A stretch of 64,000 nucleotides of DNA from contig JAIYAW010000001.1 of assembly GCA_027488835.1 (NCBI GenBank), positions 300,254-364,253 of the forward strand, read 5' to 3'. Below are positions 27,818-36,753 of this stretch, one piece after another. Both the position numbers and the translations under genes were made by a program. Position 1 is the stretch's first letter, and the number at the start of each line of letters is the position of its first letter. Source of the DNA: Bacteroidota bacterium (GTDB lineage Bacteria; Bacteroidota; Bacteroidia; NS11-12g; UBA955). The notes beneath the pieces were generated by a model that ran no database searches, was not told the DNA's origin, and saw only the letters and a list, made by a program, of their open reading frames with translations.

Positions 27818-28449
27818 TTATAGTTGGAGCAAAGGGATTTGCAAAAGAATTATTATATGTTGCAAAACAAAATCAAATTTCAAATATTGCCTTATTTGAC
27901 AATATCAACAAATATGATGAATATCAATACTTTGGGTATCCCATTTTAACTTGTAAGACAGAAGTTATAAATCATTTTCAAAGTACCAATGATTTTACTT
28001 TTCATATAGGTGTAGGTGGTCCGAAAAACAGAGTAATTTTAAATAATTTATTTGATGATTGGGGTGGAAAAAACATTTCTTTGATAAGTAAAAATACTGA
28101 TATAAGTACCTTTGGTACATCCATAGGTGAAGGTTCAAGCATTTGTTCCGGTGTAATAATAACTAGTGATATTTCTATCGGAAAATGTTGTCTGGTAAAT
28201 TTAAAAGTAACAATTGGCCATGATACAATAATTGGAGATTTTTCGGAATTATGCCCTGGAGTAAATGTTGGTGGAAATTGTAAAATTGGTAATGGTGTAT
28301 TTGTTGGAACGAATGCAACTATTATTCCAAATATTACGATAGGAGATAATGTAATTATTGGGGCTGGAGCGGTTGTTACAAATGATGTCCCCTCCAATGT
28401 TATGATTGCGGGTATACCTGCAGTTATTAAGAAAAATTTAAATAATTAA
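27814..28449 (+). CDS. NeuD/PglD/VioB-like sugar acyltransferase
   Basis: 211 residues. An N-terminal PglD-type nucleotide-sugar-binding fold (IIVGAKGFAKELLYVA) is followed by a left-handed beta helix of hexapeptide repeats (about 95-205), with the usual catalytic His expected in VTIGHDTIIGD. It acetylates, or otherwise acylates, the amino group installed by the preceding aminotransferase. ATG start overlaps the upstream stop. Confidence 0.85.
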   Translation: MIIVGAKGFAKELLYVAKQNQISNIALFDNINKYDEYQYFGYPILTCKTEVINHFQSTNDFTFHIGVGGPKNRVILNNLFDDWGGKNISLISKNTDISTFGTSIGEGSSICSGVIITSDISIGKCCLVNLKVTIGHDTIIGDFSELCPGVNVGGNCKIGNGVFVGTNATIIPNITIGDNVIIGAGAVVTNDVPSNVMIAGIPAVIKKNLNN

Positions 28450-28452
28450 TCA

Positions 28453-30423
28453 ATGTGCGGTATTTCTGTTATTATCTCCAATAATTCACTAAAATATTCA
28501 GATTTAATATCTTTAAATCAGCCAATTGGGCACCGTGGGCCTGATGATGAAGGATATTTGATTGTAGATGAATCTGATAAATTGCAAATTTTTGGTGGTA
28601 ATTCAACACCTCAAACAGTATATAATTCTCCAATTGCATATACTCCAAATGCTCAAAATGAAAATGAAGATTTAAATGTAAAATTTGGAATGGCCCACAG
28701 ACGTTTGTCGATTTTAGATTTATCTGAAAATGGCCATTTACCAATGTCTTTCAATAATAGATATTGGATTACATATAATGGTGAGGTTTATAATTATTTG
28801 GAAATCAAAAAGGAATTGGTCGAATTAGGTTATGAATTTAAAACTGAAACGGATACAGAAGTTATACTTGCAAGTTATATTGAATGGGGTCATCAATGTT
28901 TAAATAAGTTCATTGGAATGTGGGCTTTTATTATTTTTGATTCAGAAACGAATAAATTTTTTGCTTCAAGAGATCGTTTTGGAATTAAACCTTTATATTT
29001 TTATAATTCTCCTTCTGGTGATTTGTTTTTTGCATCTGAAATTAAACAAATTTTAAATTTACCGAAATTTGAGGCTAAATTAAATTTCCATAGGGCTTTA
29101 GATTTTCTTAATTATGGTTTTACTGACCATACAGATGAAACTATGTTCAAAGATATTTTCATTTTTCCGGCGTCTCATTTTTGTGAATTTACCATTGATG
29201 CCATACCGAGTAAAATTGAATTTGTTAATTATTATTCATTAAATGAAAGTGTTTTTTTAGGTACCTATGAAAATGCTTGTCATGAGTTTAAAGAACTTTT
29301 TGAATCGAGTATTGAACTTCAATTAAGGGCTGATGTGGAAATTGGTAGCGCGCTAAGTGGAGGATTAGACTCAACATCAATTGTTTCTGCAATAAATCAA
29401 AAGTTAACCGAATTAAATAAAACAGATATTCAAAAAACTTTTTCTTCTTGTTCTGAATATGTTGATTTCAGTGAAGAAAAGTGGATTAATATCGTAAAAA
29501 ATGAATTGAAATTAAACTCATTTATTTGTTATCCCAACATAGAAAACTTGGAGCAAGAATTACATAACTTGTTGTTTTCTTTAGATGAACCATCCCAGTC
29601 AATGAGTGCATTTTTAGGCTCAAAAGTTTTTAATTTGGCTCATTCGCAAAATATTAAAGTTTTAATTAATGGGCAAGGAGCTGACGAATATTTGGGTGGC
29701 TATGGTCAATTTATAAATTTGGCACTTGCAAGTAATTTAAAAAAATTACAGTTTAGAAGTTTTTTTGAAAGTATTCAGGCTATTCATAAATATAAGAATT
29801 TAACTTTTTTGAATATTTTTAAGGGATTATTATCTTATGTATTAAAGTTTAATTTTCTTATCGCTAAAAAACCTAAGTATATAAATGTTTCAAAAGATAT
29901 TTTGGATAACTACTGTCATCCATATTCGAATTTTGAATATTCAACTTTTAGCAAAATAGGCATTATCCAAAATCAATTGTACAATAACGCATTACCTCGT
30001 TATTTGCGTTGGGAGGATAGAAATTCTATGAGGTATGGTATCGAAGCGAGGGTCCCCTTTTTAGATCATAGATTGGTTGATTTTGTTGCTGCGTTACCAG
30101 TAAGTTTTCTAGAAAACAAAGCGATTTCTAAATTGTTAATGCGCGATTCATTAAGTTCGTATTTGCCAAATGAAATAAAGAATAGAAAAGACAAAAAAGG
30201 ATTTATTACTCCCGAAGAAAAATGGGTAAAAATTGAAAATCCTCAATTATTTCGTAAATTATTGGAAAAATCCATTGAATATTCAAATGGTATTTTAAAT
30301 GAAAATATTTTAGAATATTTTGATAATATGGTAGCTGGATCAGTTCCATTTGATTATACTTATTGGCGATATATCCAATTTGGATTTTGGATGAAAGCAT
30401 TTAAAGTTAGAAATGCAGCGTAA
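28453..30423 (+). CDS. asnB: asparagine synthetase B-like amidotransferase
   Basis: 656 residues. N-terminal glutamine amidohydrolase with nucleophile Cys2 (MCGIS) and RGPDDEG; synthetase domain with PP-loop SGGLDS (302-307) and GQGADEYLGGY. Homologues are frequent inside O-antigen and capsule loci, where some are thought to amidate uronic acids instead of aspartate. The location here, between an acyltransferase and a glycosyltransferase, favours a glycan role, but an ordinary asparagine synthetase cannot be excluded. It overlaps the next gene by 11 bases. Confidence 0.88.
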   Translation: MCGISVIISNNSLKYSDLISLNQPIGHRGPDDEGYLIVDESDKLQIFGGNSTPQTVYNSPIAYTPNAQNENEDLNVKFGMAHRRLSILDLSENGHLPMSFNNRYWITYNGEVYNYLEIKKELVELGYEFKTETDTEVILASYIEWGHQCLNKFIGMWAFIIFDSETNKFFASRDRFGIKPLYFYNSPSGDLFFASEIKQILNLPKFEAKLNFHRALDFLNYGFTDHTDETMFKDIFIFPASHFCEFTIDAIPSKIEFVNYYSLNESVFLGTYENACHEFKELFESSIELQLRADVEIGSALSGGLDSTSIVSAINQKLTELNKTDIQKTFSSCSEYVDFSEEKWINIVKNELKLNSFICYPNIENLEQELHNLLFSLDEPSQSMSAFLGSKVFNLAHSQNIKVLINGQGADEYLGGYGQFINLALASNLKKLQFRSFFESIQAIHKYKNLTFLNIFKGLLSYVLKFNFLIAKKPKYINVSKDILDNYCHPYSNFEYSTFSKIGIIQNQLYNNALPRYLRWEDRNSMRYGIEARVPFLDHRLVDFVAALPVSFLENKAISKLLMRDSLSSYLPNEIKNRKDKKGFITPEEKWVKIENPQLFRKLLEKSIEYSNGILNENILEYFDNMVAGSVPFDYTYWRYIQFGFWMKAFKVRNAA

Positions 30424-31519
30424 AAGAATTTTAATAGTTTCAGGAGCTTTTTTCCCTGAAAATTCACCACGTTCTTTTAGAGCAACTGAACTGGCTAAAG
30501 AGTTTTTAAGACAAGGCCATGAAGTTACAATTTGTGTGAATGATATTGAAGGACGTCAGGATTTTTTTGACAATTATCCTTGTGAATGGCTAAATTTAGG
30601 CCAACGCAAATTCAAACCAATTACAAAATCATCAAAAAATAGAATCCTACAAATTTGTATCAACATATTAAGACGAGCACTAAATTTATTTTTTGAGTAC
30701 CCTGATATCGAGTTATTCTTTCAAGTAAAGAGAGCATTGAAATTAGCGAATAATTTTGATTTGCTTATTTCAATTGCAGTTCCGTACCCAATTCATTGGG
30801 GTGTTGCATTTGCATGGGATTTGAAAAAGCCAATAGCTCAAAAATGGATTGCTGATTGTGGTGATCCATACATGGGTGACATTATGGATTCATTTAGAAA
30901 GCCATTTTATTTCAAATATCTTGAAAAGTATTTTTTCAAAAAATGCACCTATGTTTCTGTACCATTTGAAGGCGCCAAGCAGGGTTATTATAGAGAATTC
31001 CATGACAAAATTAAAATCATACCTCAAGGTTTTAATTTTGGTGAAATAGAAGAACATATTAGTCAGTATAAAAAAAATGATATTCCTAGTTTTTCGTATG
31101 CAGGGACAATCTTTAAAGGTGGCAGAGACCCAAATGTGTTTATTGAATTTTTAATAAAATTAGATTTAGATTTCCGTTTTTATGTATTTACAAATCAGAA
31201 AGACTTAATTATGAACAATGTAAATAATTCGAATGGAAGAATTATCGTAAATAATTATATTCCTAGATTTGAATTATTGAAATTTCAAAGCAAGATGGAT
31301 TTTAACATAAATTTTGAAAATAAGGTTTTACGACAAATTCCATCGAAATTAATTGAATTGTCTATTATAAATAGACCTATTTTAAGTGTGAATCTATTCA
31401 ACATAGATAAAACTAGTTTTGTTTCTTTTTTGAATGGTAATTATAGCAGTCAGTTATTAATAAATAAGGATAATTTTAGAATTGAATTTATTGTAAATTC
31501 ATTTTTGAATTCATTTTAA
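30413..31519 (+). CDS. glycosyltransferase, GT4-like
   Basis: 368 residues. N-terminal Rossmann-like start RILIVSGAFFPENSPRSFRATELAKEF, and a UDP-sugar-binding region around SYAGTIFKGGRDPNVFI with a weak E-x7-E-type motif. Retaining GT-B fold is inferred. Sugar and linkage unknown. Starts within the end of the asnB-like gene, so translation is coupled. Confidence 0.75.
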   Translation: MQRKRILIVSGAFFPENSPRSFRATELAKEFLRQGHEVTICVNDIEGRQDFFDNYPCEWLNLGQRKFKPITKSSKNRILQICINILRRALNLFFEYPDIELFFQVKRALKLANNFDLLISIAVPYPIHWGVAFAWDLKKPIAQKWIADCGDPYMGDIMDSFRKPFYFKYLEKYFFKKCTYVSVPFEGAKQGYYREFHDKIKIIPQGFNFGEIEEHISQYKKNDIPSFSYAGTIFKGGRDPNVFIEFLIKLDLDFRFYVFTNQKDLIMNNVNNSNGRIIVNNYIPRFELLKFQSKMDFNINFENKVLRQIPSKLIELSIINRPILSVNLFNIDKTSFVSFLNGNYSSQLLINKDNFRIEFIVNSFLNSF

Positions 31520-31535
31520 TCGCGTTTGTTTTTCA

Positions 31536-32783
31536 ATGTATAGTGTTCTCTTGTTTTTAATCTCGCCTTTAATTTCTTTGGTTATGGCTTGTAGAGATTT
31601 TGATAAGACGCATACGAGAATTATTATTATTGCATTCATTAGTTATTTCGCAATGGCTATTGATTTGAAGATTTTGGTTGGGGAACCTGATTTAGTTAGA
31701 TATGTTGCAGAATTTCAAAAATTAGGCAATCTAGGAATCTTAAAACCAAACATTATTAAATATGTATTTTTGGATAATGATAAACCAGATTTTTTATTCC
31801 GATTAATTATTTATTTTTTGACGTTTGTTACTCAAAGCAATCGGGTATTTTTAATTGTTATTGGTTTGATTTTTGGATTTTTTTATTCTTATAATATACA
31901 GTTTGTTTATAAGAATATTTTAGAAAAAAGTAAATTTTCTTTATTTTTATTGTTTGTTTTGTCCTTTATCATCGGAATTAATGAATTGAATGGTTTTCGT
32001 TTTTGGACTTCCTCTCACATTGTAATCACGGCATTGTTATCTTATTCAGTAAATAAAAATATCATCCGGACGATTTTATTATTACTGGCTGCTTCTTTTT
32101 TACACTATAGTATGACTATTGTTGTGGTAATATTTTTGTTACATTTAACAACTCAAAATCTCAATATAAAAATATTATTTTATGCTTTCTTGTGTGCATT
32201 ATTATTTTCGCAATTGTTAGAAAATACCATAGCCATATTTTTGGAACAATTTAATTTTGGAGATGAAAATATGCAAAAACAATTAAATAGTTATACAAAT
32301 TCAGATTACAAGTCCAAAGTAGCATCTAGTGCTCAACTAACAAATTGGTATGTAGCGGGAAATGAAAAGTTCCTAAAAAATACGATATTGTTTTTATTTA
32401 TAGTTCAGGTGTATTCTAATTTGAAAGATAAATTACAAAATGTATCTATTTTGAAATATGATTTCTTATTGAGGATAATATTTATTTTTGGAATAGTTGC
32501 CTTTTTTATGGCGACACAAACGAGTGGAGGAAGATTTTTGATTGTTTTAGAATATCTCATGTTGGCATATTTTATTATTGTACATGTGGGCGACAATGTG
32601 CTTATATCAAAAAGTAAATCAGTTATTTATTTTCTCTTAGTATTTGTATTAATCATCAGATTTAGAATTTTATTTGATTTTCTTGGTATAACAACATTAT
32701 TTGGTGGAGTCATATTAAAACTATTTTATGGAGATGATTATACAATAGTTAATTTTTTAAAAATATTTATTCCTTCATTTTGA
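31536..32783 (+). CDS. EpsG/Wzy-like polysaccharide polymerase
   Basis: 415 residues with about 10-11 hydrophobic segments and a hydrophilic loop (about 240-280). The pattern NGFRFWTSSHIVITALLSY followed by AASFLHYSMTIV is typical of EpsG-family polymerases. It would join flipped repeat units at the periplasmic face. The only polymerase candidate in the locus. Its TGA overlaps the TTG start of the next gene. Confidence 0.8.
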   Translation: MYSVLLFLISPLISLVMACRDFDKTHTRIIIIAFISYFAMAIDLKILVGEPDLVRYVAEFQKLGNLGILKPNIIKYVFLDNDKPDFLFRLIIYFLTFVTQSNRVFLIVIGLIFGFFYSYNIQFVYKNILEKSKFSLFLLFVLSFIIGINELNGFRFWTSSHIVITALLSYSVNKNIIRTILLLLAASFLHYSMTIVVVIFLLHLTTQNLNIKILFYAFLCALLFSQLLENTIAIFLEQFNFGDENMQKQLNSYTNSDYKSKVASSAQLTNWYVAGNEKFLKNTILFLFIVQVYSNLKDKLQNVSILKYDFLLRIIFIFGIVAFFMATQTSGGRFLIVLEYLMLAYFIIVHVGDNVLISKSKSVIYFLLVFVLIIRFRILFDFLGITTLFGGVILKLFYGDDYTIVNFLKIFIPSF

Positions 32784-33874
32784 TTCAATTTATTAAAAAT
32801 CTTGGTCCTTCGTTAAAATCTAAATATATAGTTATAGAATCAGACGATTGGGGTTCTTTGAGGATGCCATCAATTGAAGTATATAAAGAACTCGAAAAGA
32901 GCAAAGTTCAGCTAAATTTTCCCGGCTCTGATCAATTTAATCTATATGATACTTTGGAAAATACGCATGATTTGGAATTGCTATTTGAAACGTTAACCTC
33001 GGTTAATGACAGTATGGGTAAATCGGCGAATTTTACCGCTTTGGCATTAACTGCAAATCCAGATTTTGATCAAATTAAAAAATCGGATTTTGAAAATTAT
33101 TCGTATAAAGATTTAAATCAATCTTTTGAGGAATATGGAAAAGGAAACGTATTGTCCTTATATTACCAAGGCATTGACGAAAGAATATTTATACCGCAGT
33201 TTCATGGTAGAGAACATGTGAATGTCCCCATTTGGATGCGCGCGTTGAAAAACAATATTGGTGATGCTCGATTGGCATTTGATTATGGTGTTTGGGGACA
33301 CATAAACACACATCCCAAGAATCTGTTTTATCAAGCTGCTTTTGATGTTGAATTTCCTATTGACATCAACGAACATCATAAAATCATTAAAGATGGCTTA
33401 TCTTTATTTAAACGTACTTTTGGATATGAAGCTACCTATTTTGTCCCTCCAAATGGACCAATGAATAATGCTTTACTTTCAACTTTATCAAAGGGAGGAA
33501 TAAAATTAGTTTCATCTGATTTAATACAAACAGAAGTTTTAGGAAACGGTAGAACCAAGAAACATTTTCGTTACATGGGTATGAAAAACAAATATAATCA
33601 ACGCTTTATTAAGCGCAATTGTTTTTTCGAACCAAGTGGCGAGGGAAAAGATTGGGTTGATTCATGTTTGAGTGATGTTGAGTTGGCATTTAAATATAAT
33701 AAGCCAGCTGTAATTAGCACACATCGTGTAAATTATGTAAGTGGATTATCTGAAAAAAATAGAGATCGTGGGTTGATTGAACTTAAGAAATTACTTCAGG
33801 GAATTATCAAAAATTGGCCCGATGTTCAATTTATCTCTACTTCTGAATTATATAATTTGTTTGAGAATAAGTGA
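32780..33874 (+). CDS. polysaccharide deacetylase-like protein, copy 1
   Basis: 364 residues, TTG start. It carries ESDDWGS (20-26), like the metal-binding Asp pair of carbohydrate esterase 4 enzymes, then HGREH (an HxxxH metal motif), a NGPMNN region and a C-terminal THRVNYV. No signal peptide or membrane segment is seen, so it would act in the cytoplasm. Paralogous to the next gene. The donor sugar, and whether it adds or removes an acyl group, are unknown. Confidence 0.7.
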   Translation: MIQFIKNLGPSLKSKYIVIESDDWGSLRMPSIEVYKELEKSKVQLNFPGSDQFNLYDTLENTHDLELLFETLTSVNDSMGKSANFTALALTANPDFDQIKKSDFENYSYKDLNQSFEEYGKGNVLSLYYQGIDERIFIPQFHGREHVNVPIWMRALKNNIGDARLAFDYGVWGHINTHPKNLFYQAAFDVEFPIDINEHHKIIKDGLSLFKRTFGYEATYFVPPNGPMNNALLSTLSKGGIKLVSSDLIQTEVLGNGRTKKHFRYMGMKNKYNQRFIKRNCFFEPSGEGKDWVDSCLSDVELAFKYNKPAVISTHRVNYVSGLSEKNRDRGLIELKKLLQGIIKNWPDVQFISTSELYNLFENK

Positions 33875-34980
33875 ATTTAGTCAATCATATTAAACACAAT
33901 TTACTGTCAATTAAAGGCACTAGAACGTCAAGAAAAATTGTTGTTATTGAATCAGATGATTGGGGATCCATACGTATTCCGAATAAAGATATTCTAAAAG
34001 CACTTCAAACCAATAAATTGGTTACCAATAATAATCTCTTCAATCAATTAGATTCGCTAGAAAAAGCAAATGACCTAGAAGCTTTGTATGAGTTATTTAA
34101 TAAACATAGAGATAAAAATGGAAATTCACCAATTTTAACAGCTAATTTTTTAACATCAAATCCAGATTTTGACAGAATAAAACAGAGTAATTTTCAGAAT
34201 TACTTTTCTGAGAGTATCAAAGATTCATACTTGAGATATAATGAAAATGAGGACACTTTTGCTTTGATTAAATGGGGTATTGATAATAAATTTATGATGC
34301 CTCAATATCACGGGAGAGAACATCTAAATATAAATTTATGGATGAAAATGCTTCAATTACAAGATTCAGTTTCTAGAAAATCATTTGATTATGGGGTCTT
34401 TTGTTTGGATGAGCCTAGTAAAATCAACAAAAGAGATAACCTAATGGCCGCATTTGATTTCATGGACGAGTCAGAAAAGGCAAGCAAAGTTGAAATATTT
34501 GAACAAGGATTTAGGGAATTCGAAAATATTTTTGGTCATAAATCTAAATCTTTCATTGCTCCATGTTATGTTTCTCATGAATCGTTAGAAAAAAAAGGTT
34601 CAGAATTGGGAATTAATTTGATACAAGGAATTTATAATCAATATATCCCACAAATGAATAACAATCCCTACAAATTGAAATTTAATTATAATGGTCAAAC
34701 AAATGATTTTGGACAAAAGTATATTGTCCGAAATTGTTTTTTGGAGGTGTTCGAGTCCCTTAAAAACCCTTTAGATGATTGTTTGGAAAGAATAGAAATT
34801 TCATTTAGGTGGGGTAAACCCGCAGTAATAGGAATGCACAGGGTTAATTTTGTAGGAAACTTGGATGAAGATAATCGCAATAGAACCTTGGGAATATTGG
34901 ATGATTTATTTGATAAAGTATTAAAAAAATGGCCAGATGTTGAATTTATGTCAACTGACCAACTAGAAAATATTATTTAA
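33871..34980 (+). CDS. polysaccharide deacetylase-like protein, copy 2
   Basis: 369 residues, GTG start overlapping the upstream stop. It shares with copy 1 the motifs ESDDWGS (27-33), HGREH, FDYGV and MHRVNFVGN, and the same spacing, so the pair arose by duplication. The sequences have diverged widely elsewhere, which suggests two substrates or two positions. All proposed metal ligands are kept in both copies. Stop and next start overlap in TAATG. Confidence 0.7.
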   Translation: MNLVNHIKHNLLSIKGTRTSRKIVVIESDDWGSIRIPNKDILKALQTNKLVTNNNLFNQLDSLEKANDLEALYELFNKHRDKNGNSPILTANFLTSNPDFDRIKQSNFQNYFSESIKDSYLRYNENEDTFALIKWGIDNKFMMPQYHGREHLNINLWMKMLQLQDSVSRKSFDYGVFCLDEPSKINKRDNLMAAFDFMDESEKASKVEIFEQGFREFENIFGHKSKSFIAPCYVSHESLEKKGSELGINLIQGIYNQYIPQMNNNPYKLKFNYNGQTNDFGQKYIVRNCFLEVFESLKNPLDDCLERIEISFRWGKPAVIGMHRVNFVGNLDEDNRNRTLGILDDLFDKVLKKWPDVEFMSTDQLENII

Positions 34981-36092
34981 TGGCACTTGAAAAAAAACAA
35001 ATAACCAATCTTCAGCCATATAAAGTGGCAAGTCATAAAATTTGGGATGTTTCTCCGCAAGAGAGATCAAATATTCTTAAATTGGATTGGAACGAAGCAA
35101 CAATTCCCCCATCTCCATTGGTGCATCAACGAATTTTAGGATTGTTGGAGAACCCTAATTTTTATCAACTGTATCCTGCTACATACAGTCTTGAGTTACA
35201 TGAAAAATTATCTGATTATGCGCAAGTCAGCAAGGAAAATTTACAGTACTTTCCAAGTTCTGATTCATTGCATGAATACATTTCTACTGTTTTTCTTGGT
35301 GTGAATGATACGGTATTATTATTGGGTCCCACTTATGATAATTTTAGACTTACATGTGAAGCGCGAGGCGCGAAAACCGAATACTTTAATTACTCAGAAT
35401 CCTTTGAATTTGATGGAGTTGAATTTGAAAATAGGATAATTAATCTACAACCAAAATTGGTTTACATATGCAATCCAAATAATCCAACTGGTAATATAGT
35501 TAGGGCAAATATTATTGAGGGATTCATTCATAAGTTTCCACAAGTAATGTTTTTAATTGATGAAGCTTATTTTGAATTTAGCGATGAAACAGTAAAGGAT
35601 TTTGTAACTCAATATGAAAATTTGCTTGTGACTAGAACATTGTCGAAAGCTTTTGCTCTAGCTAATTTTAGAATTGGATATTTAATTTCTTCTCAAACGA
35701 ATATTATGAATATTTCAAAAGTTCGTAATCCTAAAAACTTTACAACATTTTCACAGGAAGCAACAATTGCTGCGTTGTCTGATGTACCATATACAATGAA
35801 ATATGTGGATGAGGTTAAGCTAGCTAGGAATGAGTTTTTCGAATTTTTAACACAATTAAACAAAGGTGTTAAACCAATTAAAAGCGAAGGCAACTTCATG
35901 TTGATGCAATTTAATTCTGAAGATACAAAACTAAAATTTGTTCAATTCATGGAGGAACAAAATATCTTTTTGCGAAATCTAACACACAGTCCACTCTTGT
36001 TAAATTGTTTGAGAATTACAATTGGCACAGAAGAGCAAATGAAATATGTGTCAAGTAAGATAATAATGTTTTTTAATCTGTTTGGAGAATAA
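34980..36092 (+). CDS. histidinol-phosphate aminotransferase-like PLP enzyme
   Basis: 370-residue class I/II aminotransferase of the HisC/CobD type. Seen: LDWNEATIPPSP, YICNPNNPTGN, LIDEAYFEF and Schiff-base Lys223 in TRTLSKAFALANFRIGYL. Located inside the glycan locus with no other histidine gene, so it probably transaminates a phosphorylated or small amino-acid precursor for a glycan decoration, as proposed for CobD/HisC paralogues in capsule loci. The following gene, a HAD protein, starts within its last codons. Confidence 0.8.
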   Translation: MALEKKQITNLQPYKVASHKIWDVSPQERSNILKLDWNEATIPPSPLVHQRILGLLENPNFYQLYPATYSLELHEKLSDYAQVSKENLQYFPSSDSLHEYISTVFLGVNDTVLLLGPTYDNFRLTCEARGAKTEYFNYSESFEFDGVEFENRIINLQPKLVYICNPNNPTGNIVRANIIEGFIHKFPQVMFLIDEAYFEFSDETVKDFVTQYENLLVTRTLSKAFALANFRIGYLISSQTNIMNISKVRNPKNFTTFSQEATIAALSDVPYTMKYVDEVKLARNEFFEFLTQLNKGVKPIKSEGNFMLMQFNSEDTKLKFVQFMEEQNIFLRNLTHSPLLLNCLRITIGTEEQMKYVSSKIIMFFNLFGE

Positions 36093-36753
36093 AATAGTTT
36101 TCTTTGATTTTTGTGAAACCTTGGTTGATTTCCAAACTGCAGATGGTTTTGTTGATTTTGTGAGAATTACATCGGGAAAAAAGAAAATGATACGTATTGA
36201 AGTAGTGCAGAGATTATTGGTACAAGCAAGGTTTTTTGCTATTTGCAATAAGTTTTTCTCTAAAAAATCAATCGAAAAAAGATTTAAACTATTTCAATTG
36301 AGGGGTTTCAATAAGTTAGAACTTGAAGAATATGCAAGGCTGTTTTATGCAAAACAGATTAAACCCAATTTGATTATTGATATGTATCAAAAATTCCAAA
36401 ATCACCTGAGCAATGCCGATGAAATTGTTTTAATTTCTGGGGGATATTCGATATATCTAAAATACTTTTTGGAAGAGTTCAATTTGTCTCGACTGTTTTC
36501 AAGTGAAATCGAATTTGACAGGAATAATTTATGTACTGGATTTATGACGGGAATGGATTGTTTATATGAAAATAAAGTAACTTTTATTGAGAGAAATGGT
36601 TTTGAAAGAGGAATGAATACAGTTGCCTATTCAGATAGCATCACTGATTTGCCCTTGTTGAAATGGGTAAATAAGGGATATGTTGTTTCTAGGAATGTTT
36701 CTCAAAAATGGGCTTCTCAATTTGGTTTTAGTGAAATAGTTTGGAAAAATTGA
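36082..36753 (+). CDS. HAD-IB-like hydrolase with altered DxD motif
   Basis: 223 residues, TTG start. HAD motif I reads DFCETL (Asp9, Cys11) where phosphatases normally have DxD; motif II is in ISGGYS and motif IV in YSDSITDLPLL. The cap region is helical, as in phosphoserine phosphatase-like enzymes. The nucleophile Asp9 is kept but the general acid/base Asp is replaced by Cys, so activity on phosphate esters is uncertain. It overlaps its aminotransferase neighbour by 11 bases and the ATP-grasp gene by 13 bases. Confidence 0.75.
   Translation: MENKIVFFDFCETLVDFQTADGFVDFVRITSGKKKMIRIEVVQRLLVQARFFAICNKFFSKKSIEKRFKLFQLRGFNKLELEEYARLFYAKQIKPNLIIDMYQKFQNHLSNADEIVLISGGYSIYLKYFLEEFNLSRLFSSEIEFDRNNLCTGFMTGMDCLYENKVTFIERNGFERGMNTVAYSDSITDLPLLKWVNKGYVVSRNVSQKWASQFGFSEIVWKN

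Noticed and set aside
28002-28397. 131-codon minus-strand frame inside the acyltransferase gene
   Set aside because: The hexapeptide-repeat codons of the real gene leave the opposite strand open by chance; its proline-rich translation is an artefact.
34980-36092. Calling the HisC-like gene a histidine biosynthesis enzyme
   Set aside because: No other his gene is nearby and it overlaps glycan genes on both sides; only the fold family can be supported.
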